Of a stretch of 64,000 nucleotides of DNA, positions 15,605 through 23,880 are shown in pieces. Made by a program: the position numbers and the translations under genes. The notes beneath the pieces were generated by a model that was given only the letters and a program-made list of their open reading frames with translations, ran no database searches and was not told the DNA's origin. Each line of letters begins with the position of its first letter. Position 1 is the first letter of the stretch. This DNA is from an uncultured Eubacteriales bacterium. Its GTDB lineage: Bacteria; Bacillota; Clostridia; Christensenellales; CAG-138. Where the stretch lies: assembly GCA_900546845.1 (NCBI GenBank), contig UREK01000002.1, forward strand, positions 1 through 64,000. The letters are read 5' to 3'.

Positions 15605-17137
15605 TCAGTGGTATGCTCGCGCCGTCGCCTGCGCATGACGTACCTCGTCCTGCGTGATCAGCCGGGTCACCTCAAACTCATCCACACGCATGTGATGATC
15701 TGCCTGAACATAGATAGTCCGGCCGTTCAACGGGGGCAGGATTGGCATTTGCGGCTGGGAATGCTCCGCTATGATTCCCGCGATGTGCGGATGAACCCGA
15801 AGCATATAATCGCAGGTGGAATCCGTGCCGAGCATGCGCATAAGCTGCTTGCGTGCCTTCAAAACGACGGTTTCATGGGAAAGCACCTTCCCATCCCCTC
15901 CGCAATACGGGCAGGGAGATTGCAGTGTGTGAGAGATGCACTGGCGTGTCTTTTTGCGCGTCATCTCAACGAGGCCAAGCTGCGTGATGCCAAGCACGTT
16001 GGATTTTGTACGATCCTTTTGCAGCTCCGCCCGCAGCGTTGCAAGTACGCGCTCCTTATCTGCGATCTCATCCATGTCGATGAAATCCACAATGATGATG
16101 CCGCTGATGTCCCGCAGACGCAGCTGGCGCGCAATCTCCTTCGCGGCCTCACAGTTCGTGACGGTGATCGTCTCCTGGAGATTGTCTGTGCCTACGTATT
16201 TGCCCGTATTCACATCGATCGTGGTCAGGGCTTCCGTTTGGTCGATGATGATATAGCCGCCGTTTTTCATCCAAACCTTGCGAGCGAGCGCCTTCTCAAT
16301 CGCGCTTTCCAGGCCGAGCAGGTCGAACATATCCGGGATCCCCTCATAAAGTTCTACCCGATCGCGTAGCGCGGGAGAAAGAATTCCCGCAACGACCTGA
16401 ACTTTTTCATAAAATTCACGGTCATTGATCACAAGGCGCTTGATGTCCGGCGTAAAGAGATCCCGGATTGTGCGGAATACGAGCGGCTCCTCCGCATGGA
16501 TCAGGCGCGGCGCGCTCACGCGTTTGCTCTTCTGCTGGATGCGCTCCCAAAGGCGGGCGAGGAACTGCATATCCGCCTGAAATTCGTCTTCGCTCTTCCC
16601 CTCCGCCGCCGTGCGGACGATCACGCCCATTTTGTATTCCGCGGTAATGCCCTCGAGGATATTCTTGAGGCGCGTCCGTTCCCCCTCATCCTCAATGCGC
16701 CGGGATACGCCGACATAGTTTACGCTTGGCATGAGCACGAGCGTTCGCCCCGGAAGGGTGATGTTCGTCGTGACTCGGGCGCCCTTTGTGCCGACGGGTT
16801 CCTTCACGATCTGTACCATGACTTCCTGCCCAGGTTTCACAATATCCTTGATATTGAGCGGCGCAGTCTTGATCTCGCTCTGCTGCCCATGGAACGTAAA
16901 ATCGGAGCGGTCGATCTGAATGTCCCCCGCATAAAGAAAAGCGTTGCGTTCAAGGCCGATGTCCACAAACGCGGCCTGCATGCCCGGCAGGACGTTCTGG
17001 ACGCGCCCCTTGTAAATATTGCCGACCAGGCGTTCCCGCCCCCTGCGTTCAATATAGATCTCGCTTGGGGAACCGTCCTCAAGCAGAACAACCCTTGTTT
17101 GATACGGGTTAATGTCAACGATGATCTCTTTCTCCAC
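15605..17137 (-). CDS. rng: Ribonuclease G/E family endoribonuclease
   Basis: 510 residues, RNase G size (no long C-terminal scaffold). It processes rRNA and starts mRNA decay. An S1 domain lies around residues 37-120 (GNIYKGRVQNVLPGMQAAFVDIG), then an RNase-H-like/catalytic region containing IIDQTEALTTIDVNTGK and GIIIVDFIDMD, which supply the magnesium-binding Asp residues. CPYCGGDGKV near residue 410 is the zinc-link motif. In Clostridia it often follows the two radical-SAM-associated genes, as here (39-bp gap), before rplU and rpmA, which are absent in this window. Confidence 0.96.
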   Translation of the reverse strand: MEKEIIVDINPYQTRVVLLEDGSPSEIYIERRGRERLVGNIYKGRVQNVLPGMQAAFVDIGLERNAFLYAGDIQIDRSDFTFHGQQSEIKTAPLNIKDIVKPGQEVMVQIVKEPVGTKGARVTTNITLPGRTLVLMPSVNYVGVSRRIEDEGERTRLKNILEGITAEYKMGVIVRTAAEGKSEDEFQADMQFLARLWERIQQKSKRVSAPRLIHAEEPLVFRTIRDLFTPDIKRLVINDREFYEKVQVVAGILSPALRDRVELYEGIPDMFDLLGLESAIEKALARKVWMKNGGYIIIDQTEALTTIDVNTGKYVGTDNLQETITVTNCEAAKEIARQLRLRDISGIIIVDFIDMDEIADKERVLATLRAELQKDRTKSNVLGITQLGLVEMTRKKTRQCISHTLQSPCPYCGGDGKVLSHETVVLKARKQLMRMLGTDSTCDYMLRVHPHIAGIIAEHSQPQMPILPPLNGRTIYVQADHHMRVDEFEVTRLITQDEVRHAQATARAYH

Positions 17138-17176
17138 AGGTTTATGCGCTCCTAAATGAAAATCGTTAATACGCCC

Positions 17177-17884
17177 TTATTCCGGACGTTTGAATTCAGA
17201 AATCGACTGCGGCAGCGCAGGCATGACGGAACCATGCGCGGAATAGATCGCTTTTCGGTGTACGCGGTAAGAGAACGTACAAGGGCATACGTCAGCGAGC
17301 GCACCAAGCAGGAGGTCGATGTTCAGGCTCCCCTTCGCATCCGCTACGCCAAAGAGCGCAAGCACCAAACAGCCGTCAGCCGAACGGCTGAAATTGTATC
17401 GCAGCATCATCGGGCGAATGTCTACCGTCTTCATGCCGCTCTTGGTGCGCTTTTCCACAAAAATAGGCCCGGAAGCCAACTTGCCGAACGCTGTTTCCAA
17501 CGCTTTGATACTAACAGCATCCTCCGGGAAAAAGCGAATTTCATATTCCGCCGCCGCCATGAGGGCAGTCAATGCCGGGAGCCCGTCTTCGGCCGCCAAC
17601 GCTTCCAAGATGCGGAATCCCGAGGGAAGCGTGGCATTTACCGCAGCCCGAAACGCTTCCGGGCCCATATCCTCCGCAAGCTTTATGTCAAACCATTCCG
17701 CTTCGCTGGTGTAACCAAGGGAAAGCGCTGTTGCAAAAGAAAGCTGCGGATGTGGGTTAAACCCCTGAGAATACGCAAGCGGTACATTTGCGCGGCGGAA
17801 CGCTCGCTGAAACGTGCGCTGAATATCAAGATGGGAAACGAAGCGAACCGCTTCCCCTTTTTCAAACCTTGCAATAATCCGCAT
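17177..17884 (-). CDS. TIGR03936 radical-SAM-associated protein (DUF2344)
   Basis: 235 residues from the ATG at 17882-17884, with GGAG seven bases upstream inside the preceding gene. Single DUF2344 domain: MRIIARFEKGEAVRFVSHLD at the start, then the typical AYSQGFNPHPQLSF motif near residue 50. It overlaps the end of the TIGR03960 gene by 23 bases, so the two are coupled and presumably work together. In some genomes the two are fused. The biochemical role is unknown; a link to RNA or translation is suggested only by the constant association with rng and ribosomal protein genes. Confidence 0.92.
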   Translation of the reverse strand: MRIIARFEKGEAVRFVSHLDIQRTFQRAFRRANVPLAYSQGFNPHPQLSFATALSLGYTSEAEWFDIKLAEDMGPEAFRAAVNATLPSGFRILEALAAEDGLPALTALMAAAEYEIRFFPEDAVSIKALETAFGKLASGPIFVEKRTKSGMKTVDIRPMMLRYNFSRSADGCLVLALFGVADAKGSLNIDLLLGALADVCPCTFSYRVHRKAIYSAHGSVMPALPQSISEFKRPE

Positions 17885-19709
17885 ACTTTTCTCCAAAACA
17901 ACCGTTGCAGCCAGCACGGCAATCCTTCGTCGTTACCGCTGCGTTTGCACGCGAAAGTTCGCGCATCAGGTAAGCTTCCGTCACCAGCATGTCAATGTGC
18001 CCCCAGGGGAGCGGCTCGCCTGGCGTGCGCCTCCGGTGCGCGTATTCGGCAGGATCAAGCCCACTCTCTGCGAAAGCAGCCTCCCATGCGCTTTGCTTAT
18101 AATGCTCGTCCCAGGAATCAAAGCGCGCACCATGGCAGTACGCATGTTCCAGCACATCCGCCAAGCGGCGGTCGCCGCGCGCAAACACGGCCTCCAGCAC
18201 GCTTATGTCCGGCGCGTGATAGGAAAACTCTGCTCCTCGGATCCCTTTGAGCGCAGCGCGCAGGAATTTCTGCTTTTCAACGAGCGTTTCCTTGCGATCC
18301 TGTGGTTCCCACTGAAACGGGGTGAAGGGCTTTGGTACAAAGGAGGATGCGCTGACAGAAAGGCGCAGGCCCTTGCCGCGCTTCTCCTTCGGCATGCTGT
18401 AAAACAGCGCTGAGACCTTGCGGGCAAGGTCGGCAATGCCAAGCAGATCCTCCTCGGTCTCCGTTGGGAGGCCGATCATGAAATAAAGCTTTACGCTGTT
18501 CCAGCCCGCCTCAAACGCATCCTTTGCGGCGCGCAGCAGGTCTTCTTCCTGCACTCCCTTGTTGATGACGTCACGCAGTCGTTGGGTTCCAGCTTCCGGC
18601 GCAAACGTCAGTCCCGCTTTGCGGACAGACTGCATGCGTTCGAGGTCATCCTTAAGGAACGAATCAATGCGCAGGGACGGGAAAGAGATTGAGACGCGCT
18701 TCTTTTCGAATTCATCTAGAATTTCCGGAACGAGCGCGTGAATGTCGGAATAGTCGCCGGAGCTGAGCGAAAAGAGTGAAACCTCGTCATATCCCGTACA
18801 GGAAATTAATGCACGAGCCTGCTCCATGACGGTTGCGCGCGTGCGCTCCCGGATCGGACGATAGATAAAGCCCGCCTGGCAGAAACGGCAGCCGCGCGTG
18901 CAGCCGCGGAACAGCTCGAGCGCAATGCGGTCATGCACGATGGACATATATGGCACGACCGGCTCCCCAATGTACGGCGCATGCTCCAGATCCTTCAGCA
19001 CACGGCGCACAATATGCGCAGGCGCGCCCGGCTCGGTTGTCTCTATACGCGTGAAGCGGCCCGCAGCGTCATATACGGCCTCATAAAAGGAAGGGACATA
19101 GATCCCCGGGATCCGTGCAAGCGCGCGCAGCAGGGCGGGCTTGTCCATTCCCTGGCGTTTCGCTGCAAGCACCGCGTCCGCAAACTCACCGATGAGTTCC
19201 TCCCCATCTCCGATCAGGAACGCATCCACAAATGGGGCGAGCGGTTCCGGATTGCAGGCGCAGGGGCCTCCGCATACGATGAGCGGCACGCTGCTGTTCC
19301 GGTCCTTCGCGCGAAGCGGGATGCCGGAAAGGTCGAGCATGGTCAGGATGTTCGTATAACACATCTCATAGAGCAAGGAAAAACCGATGACGTCACATTC
19401 CGCAAGGGGACGCTTCGTCTCCAGCGTAAACAGCGGCGCACTGGCCTCGCGCAACGCGCGCTCCATATCCGGCCACGGCGCAAAAACGCGCTCGCAGATC
19501 GTATCCTCGCGCGCGTTTAAAACATGGTATAGGATGCGGGAACCCAGGTGGGACATGCCGATCTCATAAACATCGGGAAACGCGAGCGCGAAGCGCAACT
19601 CCGCATCTTTTTTTTGCGTCATATTCAACTCGCCACCCATATAGCGTGCAGGTTTTTCGACGGACGAGAGAATACGATCGAGTAACTGAGAATCCAAAAC
19701 GCCCTCCAT
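17862..19709 (-). CDS. TIGR03960 B12-binding-domain radical SAM protein
   Basis: 615 residues. The N-terminal half resembles a cobalamin-binding Rossmann domain without an obvious DxHxxG motif. The radical SAM core follows with FRGCTRGCRFCQAG (CxxxCxxC for the 4Fe-4S cluster) near residue 277, then FPSLRIDSF and LTFAPEAGTQRLR of the TIM barrel, and a C-terminal CRAGCNGCFG cysteine cluster that may bind an extra metal. The reaction is unknown. Coupled to the DUF2344 gene, with which it co-occurs across Clostridia. Start ATG at 19707-19709 follows GGAGGG. Confidence 0.93.
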   Translation of the reverse strand: MEGVLDSQLLDRILSSVEKPARYMGGELNMTQKKDAELRFALAFPDVYEIGMSHLGSRILYHVLNAREDTICERVFAPWPDMERALREASAPLFTLETKRPLAECDVIGFSLLYEMCYTNILTMLDLSGIPLRAKDRNSSVPLIVCGGPCACNPEPLAPFVDAFLIGDGEELIGEFADAVLAAKRQGMDKPALLRALARIPGIYVPSFYEAVYDAAGRFTRIETTEPGAPAHIVRRVLKDLEHAPYIGEPVVPYMSIVHDRIALELFRGCTRGCRFCQAGFIYRPIRERTRATVMEQARALISCTGYDEVSLFSLSSGDYSDIHALVPEILDEFEKKRVSISFPSLRIDSFLKDDLERMQSVRKAGLTFAPEAGTQRLRDVINKGVQEEDLLRAAKDAFEAGWNSVKLYFMIGLPTETEEDLLGIADLARKVSALFYSMPKEKRGKGLRLSVSASSFVPKPFTPFQWEPQDRKETLVEKQKFLRAALKGIRGAEFSYHAPDISVLEAVFARGDRRLADVLEHAYCHGARFDSWDEHYKQSAWEAAFAESGLDPAEYAHRRRTPGEPLPWGHIDMLVTEAYLMRELSRANAAVTTKDCRAGCNGCFGEKYADYCKV

Positions 19710-19754
19710 GCGGTATTTTTATCTTATCTAGTTTAACACTGAATCCACGGAAGG

Positions 19755-20639
19755 TCAATGTAACTTTAAGATTGCACGCAGCGTTGCATGCATGCCAAGG
19801 CGCGCGATCCCATCTAGAAGCTCCGCCTCACTCAGGCGGCCGGTTTCCTCCATCACGTCGTTGAGCACAAGGATATAAACGAGGCCGCGCGGGTCAGTGA
19901 ACGAAAGCGCCTCCTGCCCCTCGACGGTTTCGTGCAGCGCGACGAAACGCACTGGGAGCGCCCCGCCGGAACGCATGGTTTCAAAGCGGCGCAACATGCC
20001 GTCCACGCGCGCTTCCCTGTTCCTGCGGCTTTCCCGCAGGGCGGCTAGCAGCAGGAAAAATCCCATAATGAAAAGCATTGCACGCAAATCTTCCTGCACT
20101 GGGAGAAAAACGCCGCAGGCAATCGCGGCGCACCCGGCGGCTACCCCGGTAAACAAAAGCAGCAGCGATGCGCGGCGCGGTGGGAGCAGGCTGCGCAGCA
20201 AAGATTCCGCCATCCGGCCACCGTCAAGCGGAAGGGCTGGGAGAAGGTTGATCACACCCAAAAGCGCATTGATACGCCCGAACTGCGCAATTAACGCATG
20301 TCCCGGAAGCTGCAACCCTTCGCTGGTGCAGAGCGCGCCGCAGGCTGCGCTGGTCACAAGGCTGAACAACGGCCCGGCAGAAGCGATGGCAAGCTCGTCC
20401 CACCGGCTCCCGATGCGTTTTTCGATGCGCGCGACAAAGCCGAAGGGTTGCAGTTCGATGCGCTTGATGCGGTATCCCATCGCGCGGGCCGCAAAGGCAT
20501 GGCAAAGCTCATGCAAAAACAGTGCCAGCAGGTTGAGAAGCAGCGCGCCCGGCCGGCCGGCCAGCAACGCATACAGCACGGGCAGGAGCACGAGCGGGCT
20601 GCATTCAATCTCCGCGTTTCCGATGCGTCCGAGCCGCAT
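19755..20639 (-). CDS. spoIVFB: Site-2 metalloprotease, SpoIVFB-like (M50)
   Basis: 294 residues, polytopic. HELCH at residues 43-47 (zinc ligands and catalytic Glu) lies in one membrane helix, and NLLPALPLDGGRM gives the third ligand, Asp 139. In Bacillus, SpoIVFB cuts pro-SigK in the mother cell. The start ATG shares one base with the TGA stop of the upstream SpoIVFA-like gene (TGATG), so the pair is translationally coupled as in the classical spoIVF operon. The C-terminal part resembles the CBS/regulatory tail region. The same fold also occurs in non-sporulation site-2 proteases, but the context favours SpoIVFB. Confidence 0.88.
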   Translation of the reverse strand: MRLGRIGNAEIECSPLVLLPVLYALLAGRPGALLLNLLALFLHELCHAFAARAMGYRIKRIELQPFGFVARIEKRIGSRWDELAIASAGPLFSLVTSAACGALCTSEGLQLPGHALIAQFGRINALLGVINLLPALPLDGGRMAESLLRSLLPPRRASLLLLFTGVAAGCAAIACGVFLPVQEDLRAMLFIMGFFLLLAALRESRRNREARVDGMLRRFETMRSGGALPVRFVALHETVEGQEALSFTDPRGLVYILVLNDVMEETGRLSEAELLDGIARLGMHATLRAILKLH

Positions 20640-21361
20640 CAGACGGTTTCTGCCGGCAAGGAAAAGTATCCGGCGGGATTTTCCGGCTTCCCTTTGACGG
20701 AAAGACCGATGTAAAGCGTACCGCCCGCTTCGATCGAGCCAACATAGTCGCTCCCGAGCAGGGGCTGCCCCATCTCCACGCTGATTCCAGCAAGGCCGTA
20801 AAGATAAAGCTCCTTATCGTCCTTGGAAACGATGCGCACATAGCTGCCAAGCTCTTTGTCTGAGCCCGTTTCCTTAACACTGCCCTCCAGGCAGGCCGTT
20901 ACGTTTTGCTCTGCATCTGCCGTTAATGCGAGGAGCGTGCCATCCCGCAGCGATTCGCTCCCGCTGGCGTCGATTGGCGGCTGCATTTTGCCGCTGCTGG
21001 AGAACACTTCCAGAATGCCGGGAAGTTCGACAAATTTCAGTTTACCGAGCATTTCGTCGAGCTCGCTTTCCTCGCTCACCGCGTCCTTGACCGTTTGCAG
21101 CGCGCTGTCTGTCGCAGGTGCGCCGATCCATTTCAGCAAAAGCACCAGCGCGCATGCGGCGGCGCAGATGCCGCACTTGATGAGCATGGAGGTCGCGTCA
21201 AACGGCTGTTCCTGCGCTGTGCGTTTGTGTTTGGCGCGCGCCCCCGCGCTGCGGCGCGATCCGGTGCTTCTGCCGGCCCATGCACGCGGTGCGCGTACCG
21301 GAAGGTTCGTTTCTTCCGGTATGAATCCTGATAATTCGACTCGACTGCGTTTTTCTTCCAT
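20639..21361 (-). CDS. SpoIVFA-like protein with degenerate M23 domain
   Basis: 240 residues from the ATG at 21359-21361. A basic, Arg-rich cytoplasmic segment of ~60 residues is followed by one membrane helix (about 62-80) and a C-terminal LytM/M23-like domain. The positions where active M23 peptidases carry zinc-binding His are replaced (VRIVSKDDKELYLYG where a His is expected), so it should be inactive. SpoIVFA has the same architecture and serves as a scaffold that holds SpoIVFB inactive. Immediately upstream of, and coupled to, the SpoIVFB-like gene. Similarity is by layout and motif, not strong sequence identity. Confidence 0.8.
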   Translation of the reverse strand: MEEKRSRVELSGFIPEETNLPVRAPRAWAGRSTGSRRSAGARAKHKRTAQEQPFDATSMLIKCGICAAACALVLLLKWIGAPATDSALQTVKDAVSEESELDEMLGKLKFVELPGILEVFSSSGKMQPPIDASGSESLRDGTLLALTADAEQNVTACLEGSVKETGSDKELGSYVRIVSKDDKELYLYGLAGISVEMGQPLLGSDYVGSIEAGGTLYIGLSVKGKPENPAGYFSLPAETV

Positions 21362-21427
21362 AATAAAACAACACCTCCCGCGCGGTAGAGTATATGCGCG
21401 GGAGATGCGTTTCAGCAACAATGCGCT

Positions 21428-22582
21428 TTATTTTTTGACCGGCCGGCGCATGCAGACGTTTTCAACGATGCCAACCGCGATCATATTTGTGAGCAGATTG
21501 GAGCCCCCGTAACTTAAGAACGGGAGCGGGATACCGGTGACAGGCATGAGGCCCATCGTCATGCCAATGTTCTCAAATACGTGCGCAAGCAGCATGCCGA
21601 TCACACCAGCGACCAAGCAGGTGCCGAAGTTGTCCTTCGCCTTGAACGCGATCCAGAGCCAACGGAACACCAGAAGAAAGTAAAGCAGGATGATGAGCGT
21701 TCCGCCGATGAACCCAAGGCCTTCTACAATGCCCGCAAAAATAAAATCCGTGTGCCGCTCTGGCACAAAGCGCAGCTGCGCAAGCGTCCCGGAGCTGAAA
21801 TAGCCCTTCCCATAAAGCTGGCCTGAGCCAATGGCGATCTTGGATTGAAAGACGTTGTAGCCGCTGTTGGAAAGATCCAAGCTCGGGTCGAGGAACACGT
21901 CGATGCGGTAACGCTGATCGTCGCTCATCACAAAAAAATACGCGAGCGGGAGCCCGGCCGCAAGCACGCCTGCCGCCGCGACGATGTAGCCCCAGCCGAT
22001 GCGCGCAATAAACAGGGTGAATACGAGGATGCAAATATAAACGAACGCCGTGCCGAAGTCCGGCTGGAGCATAACGAGCACCGTCGGAAGGCCGCAGACT
22101 GCTACGGCAAACAGGATGGACTTAAACGAGCGGAGCCGCCCGTGATCCCGGTCCATACCTTCGGATACGATCTTTGCGAGGAACACGATGATGCAGATCT
22201 TGCATAGCTCGGCTGGCTGGATCGCGCGGTCGATCGCCTCAAAAACAAACCAGCCCGAAATGCCGCGCGTTTTTTCTACCGTAAATAGGATGAGCAGAAG
22301 CGCAACGTTGCCGATATAGGCGTATTTGATGAGGAGTTTGAAGAAGCTGTAATCGAAAACGATCACGATGAGGAACGCCGCTACGCCGACGAGGAAATTC
22401 ACGCCCTGGCGCTGCACATAGTTGAGGTTGAGCTTCTCAATGTAATCGCTCACGGAGGCCTCATCCCCATCGAAGGGTGAGGCCATGATGCTGGCAATGC
22501 TAATGAGACCGATTGCGACCAATGCCAGGACGAGGGCGATGGTGACCCAGTCTATTTGTTTGAGCAGCTTCCGATCGAGCAT
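21428..22582 (-). CDS. rodA: Peptidoglycan glycosyltransferase RodA (SEDS family)
   Basis: 384 residues, ten membrane helices expected. SEDS polymerases join lipid II into glycan strands with a class B PBP. Recognisable: FVFEAIDRAIQPAELCKICIIVFLA (QPAE/QPSE motif), VMLQPDFGTAFV (catalytic Asp region in LQPDFG), QSKIAIGSGQLYGKG, and GIPLPFLSYGGSNLL at the end. It begins a sub-cluster running into the SpoIVF-like pair. A second SEDS protein of FtsW type lies at 28567. A Pro/Asp insert after the first helix (FDGDEASVSDYIEK) is slightly longer than usual. Confidence 0.95.
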   Translation of the reverse strand: MLDRKLLKQIDWVTIALVLALVAIGLISIASIMASPFDGDEASVSDYIEKLNLNYVQRQGVNFLVGVAAFLIVIVFDYSFFKLLIKYAYIGNVALLLILFTVEKTRGISGWFVFEAIDRAIQPAELCKICIIVFLAKIVSEGMDRDHGRLRSFKSILFAVAVCGLPTVLVMLQPDFGTAFVYICILVFTLFIARIGWGYIVAAAGVLAAGLPLAYFFVMSDDQRYRIDVFLDPSLDLSNSGYNVFQSKIAIGSGQLYGKGYFSSGTLAQLRFVPERHTDFIFAGIVEGLGFIGGTLIILLYFLLVFRWLWIAFKAKDNFGTCLVAGVIGMLLAHVFENIGMTMGLMPVTGIPLPFLSYGGSNLLTNMIAVGIVENVCMRRPVKK

Positions 22583-22605
22583 AAAAGCGGGTTTCCTTTA
22601 TTCTT

Positions 22606-23745
22606 CTATTCTTCCGCGGCAAGGTTAAACAGTGTTTTCATCTGTTCAAAGATCGCCTTGTATTTGTCGGCCGTTTCGCTGTAAACAATGGGCCGATTCA
22701 CGCGGGAGACAACCTGCACTGTGTCGCCGCGCAGGAGCTTATCAAGCGCCATCACCGCTTCCGCCGCAGCTTCATAATACGGCTCGATGCACAGCGCATA
22801 GATGTCGTTGTCGTTAAACAGATCGTAATTGTCGTCGCTCAGGCCATTGCAGAACACCGTGATCGTGATCTGTGTCAAAAGCCCCGGGTTCGGCGTAGGC
22901 TGCGGTGTCGCGCCCGGCGCAAGGGTCGGTTCCGGCGTAGGGCTTGGCGTGCCCTCCGTGCGGAAGATCCGCTGTGCCTCAGAACGCGCCCTGATCGCAA
23001 TGGAAGCTGCCCCGCTATCCGCTACGTACATGCCCTTGACGTCCCGGTTATAGAGCAGGTAGGCTGCAAGTTCATCAATGGCGCCCTGTTCGTCGGCAGC
23101 CGTCCTGTTGAACGTTTCTACGCGGAACTGTGGATAAGCCTCTGCGATGGAAGCGGAGAATGCCGCATAGCATTCCGTTGTATCCGTCCCATAAATCAGG
23201 ATACGGCCGGATTTTAGGCTGCGTTCCGTCATGCGTTCGGCGAGGCCGCGGGCAAGTTCATCGTAATATTCGGACGTATCTGCGACGATATTCGCGGCAA
23301 GCCCCTCCGCAGAGCAAGCGTAATATGGGACGACGACGTGCATCCCGCTTTCCGCCGCGCGGGCGACGGCCGTGTCGCTCGTGCAGGTTGGGTCGAACAC
23401 AAGGAGCGCGTTTACGCCATCCGCAATCGCTTCTTCCACAGCGGAAAGCATGCCTTCCCCGGCGCTTGCGCGGTACACCTTTGCCGCATAAGAGAGGTTT
23501 TCAGCGGTATGCAGGAAGCCGTACATCGTCATGTAGGCGCGCTCGGAGCCGTCGTCGTCGATCACAAGGCCGATCAGATCAAATCCTTTTCCGGAAGCGC
23601 CCGGTGTACCCGTATCCGTTTGTCCGGGCGTTTCCGCAGGTGCTTCGGTTTGGGGCGGGGCGGCAGCCTCCTCCGGGCCTTTCGCGCAACCGCAGCAGGC
23701 AAAAAGCAGCGCGGCCGCAAGCAGGAGCGCGATTCCTCGCTTCAT
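22606..23745 (-). CDS. Ligand-binding lipoprotein (type 1 periplasmic-binding fold)
   Basis: 379 residues. Signal peptide with lipobox FACCGC, a Pro/Thr/Glu-rich linker to residue ~52, then a type 1 periplasmic-binding fold: DLIGLVIDD, an ADGVNALLVFDP strand-turn, GMHVVVPY, GRILIYGTDTTE, and VKGMYVADSG. Such proteins bind sugars or other small ligands for ABC import or signalling. No permease or ATPase genes are adjacent; the next gene is rodA. A second Pro-rich stretch (TPSPTPEPTLAPG...) is inserted inside the fold near residue 265, before the last part of the domain. The ligand is unknown. Confidence 0.82.
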   Translation of the reverse strand: MKRGIALLLAAALLFACCGCAKGPEEAAAPPQTEAPAETPGQTDTGTPGASGKGFDLIGLVIDDDGSERAYMTMYGFLHTAENLSYAAKVYRASAGEGMLSAVEEAIADGVNALLVFDPTCTSDTAVARAAESGMHVVVPYYACSAEGLAANIVADTSEYYDELARGLAERMTERSLKSGRILIYGTDTTECYAAFSASIAEAYPQFRVETFNRTAADEQGAIDELAAYLLYNRDVKGMYVADSGAASIAIRARSEAQRIFRTEGTPSPTPEPTLAPGATPQPTPNPGLLTQITITVFCNGLSDDNYDLFNDNDIYALCIEPYYEAAAEAVMALDKLLRGDTVQVVSRVNRPIVYSETADKYKAIFEQMKTLFNLAAEE

Positions 23746-23769
23746 GGCATTCCTCCTAAAGATAGAACG

Positions 23770-23820
23770 AATCTAGGTTTTACCTAGATGTATTGTACAG
23801 CATTTCCCCCAATCTGTCAG
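23770..23820 (-). promoter_or_regulatory. Promoter with palindrome upstream of the lipoprotein-rodA operon
   Basis: On the minus strand CTGACA (23815-23820), 17 bp, TACAAT (23792-23797). Just downstream, in the first transcribed bases, lies ATCTAGGT-TTT-ACCTAGAT (23770-23788 on plus), a palindrome in operator position. A larger inverted repeat TTTCCCCC/GGGGGAAA (23803-23834) spans the -35 box and may end pgi transcription, although it has no T-run. Confidence 0.6.
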
Positions 23821-23880
23821 CCGATCGGGGGAAATTAACAAAAGGGTCACAAAATCGCGTAACAGATTCCGTTCAGATGT

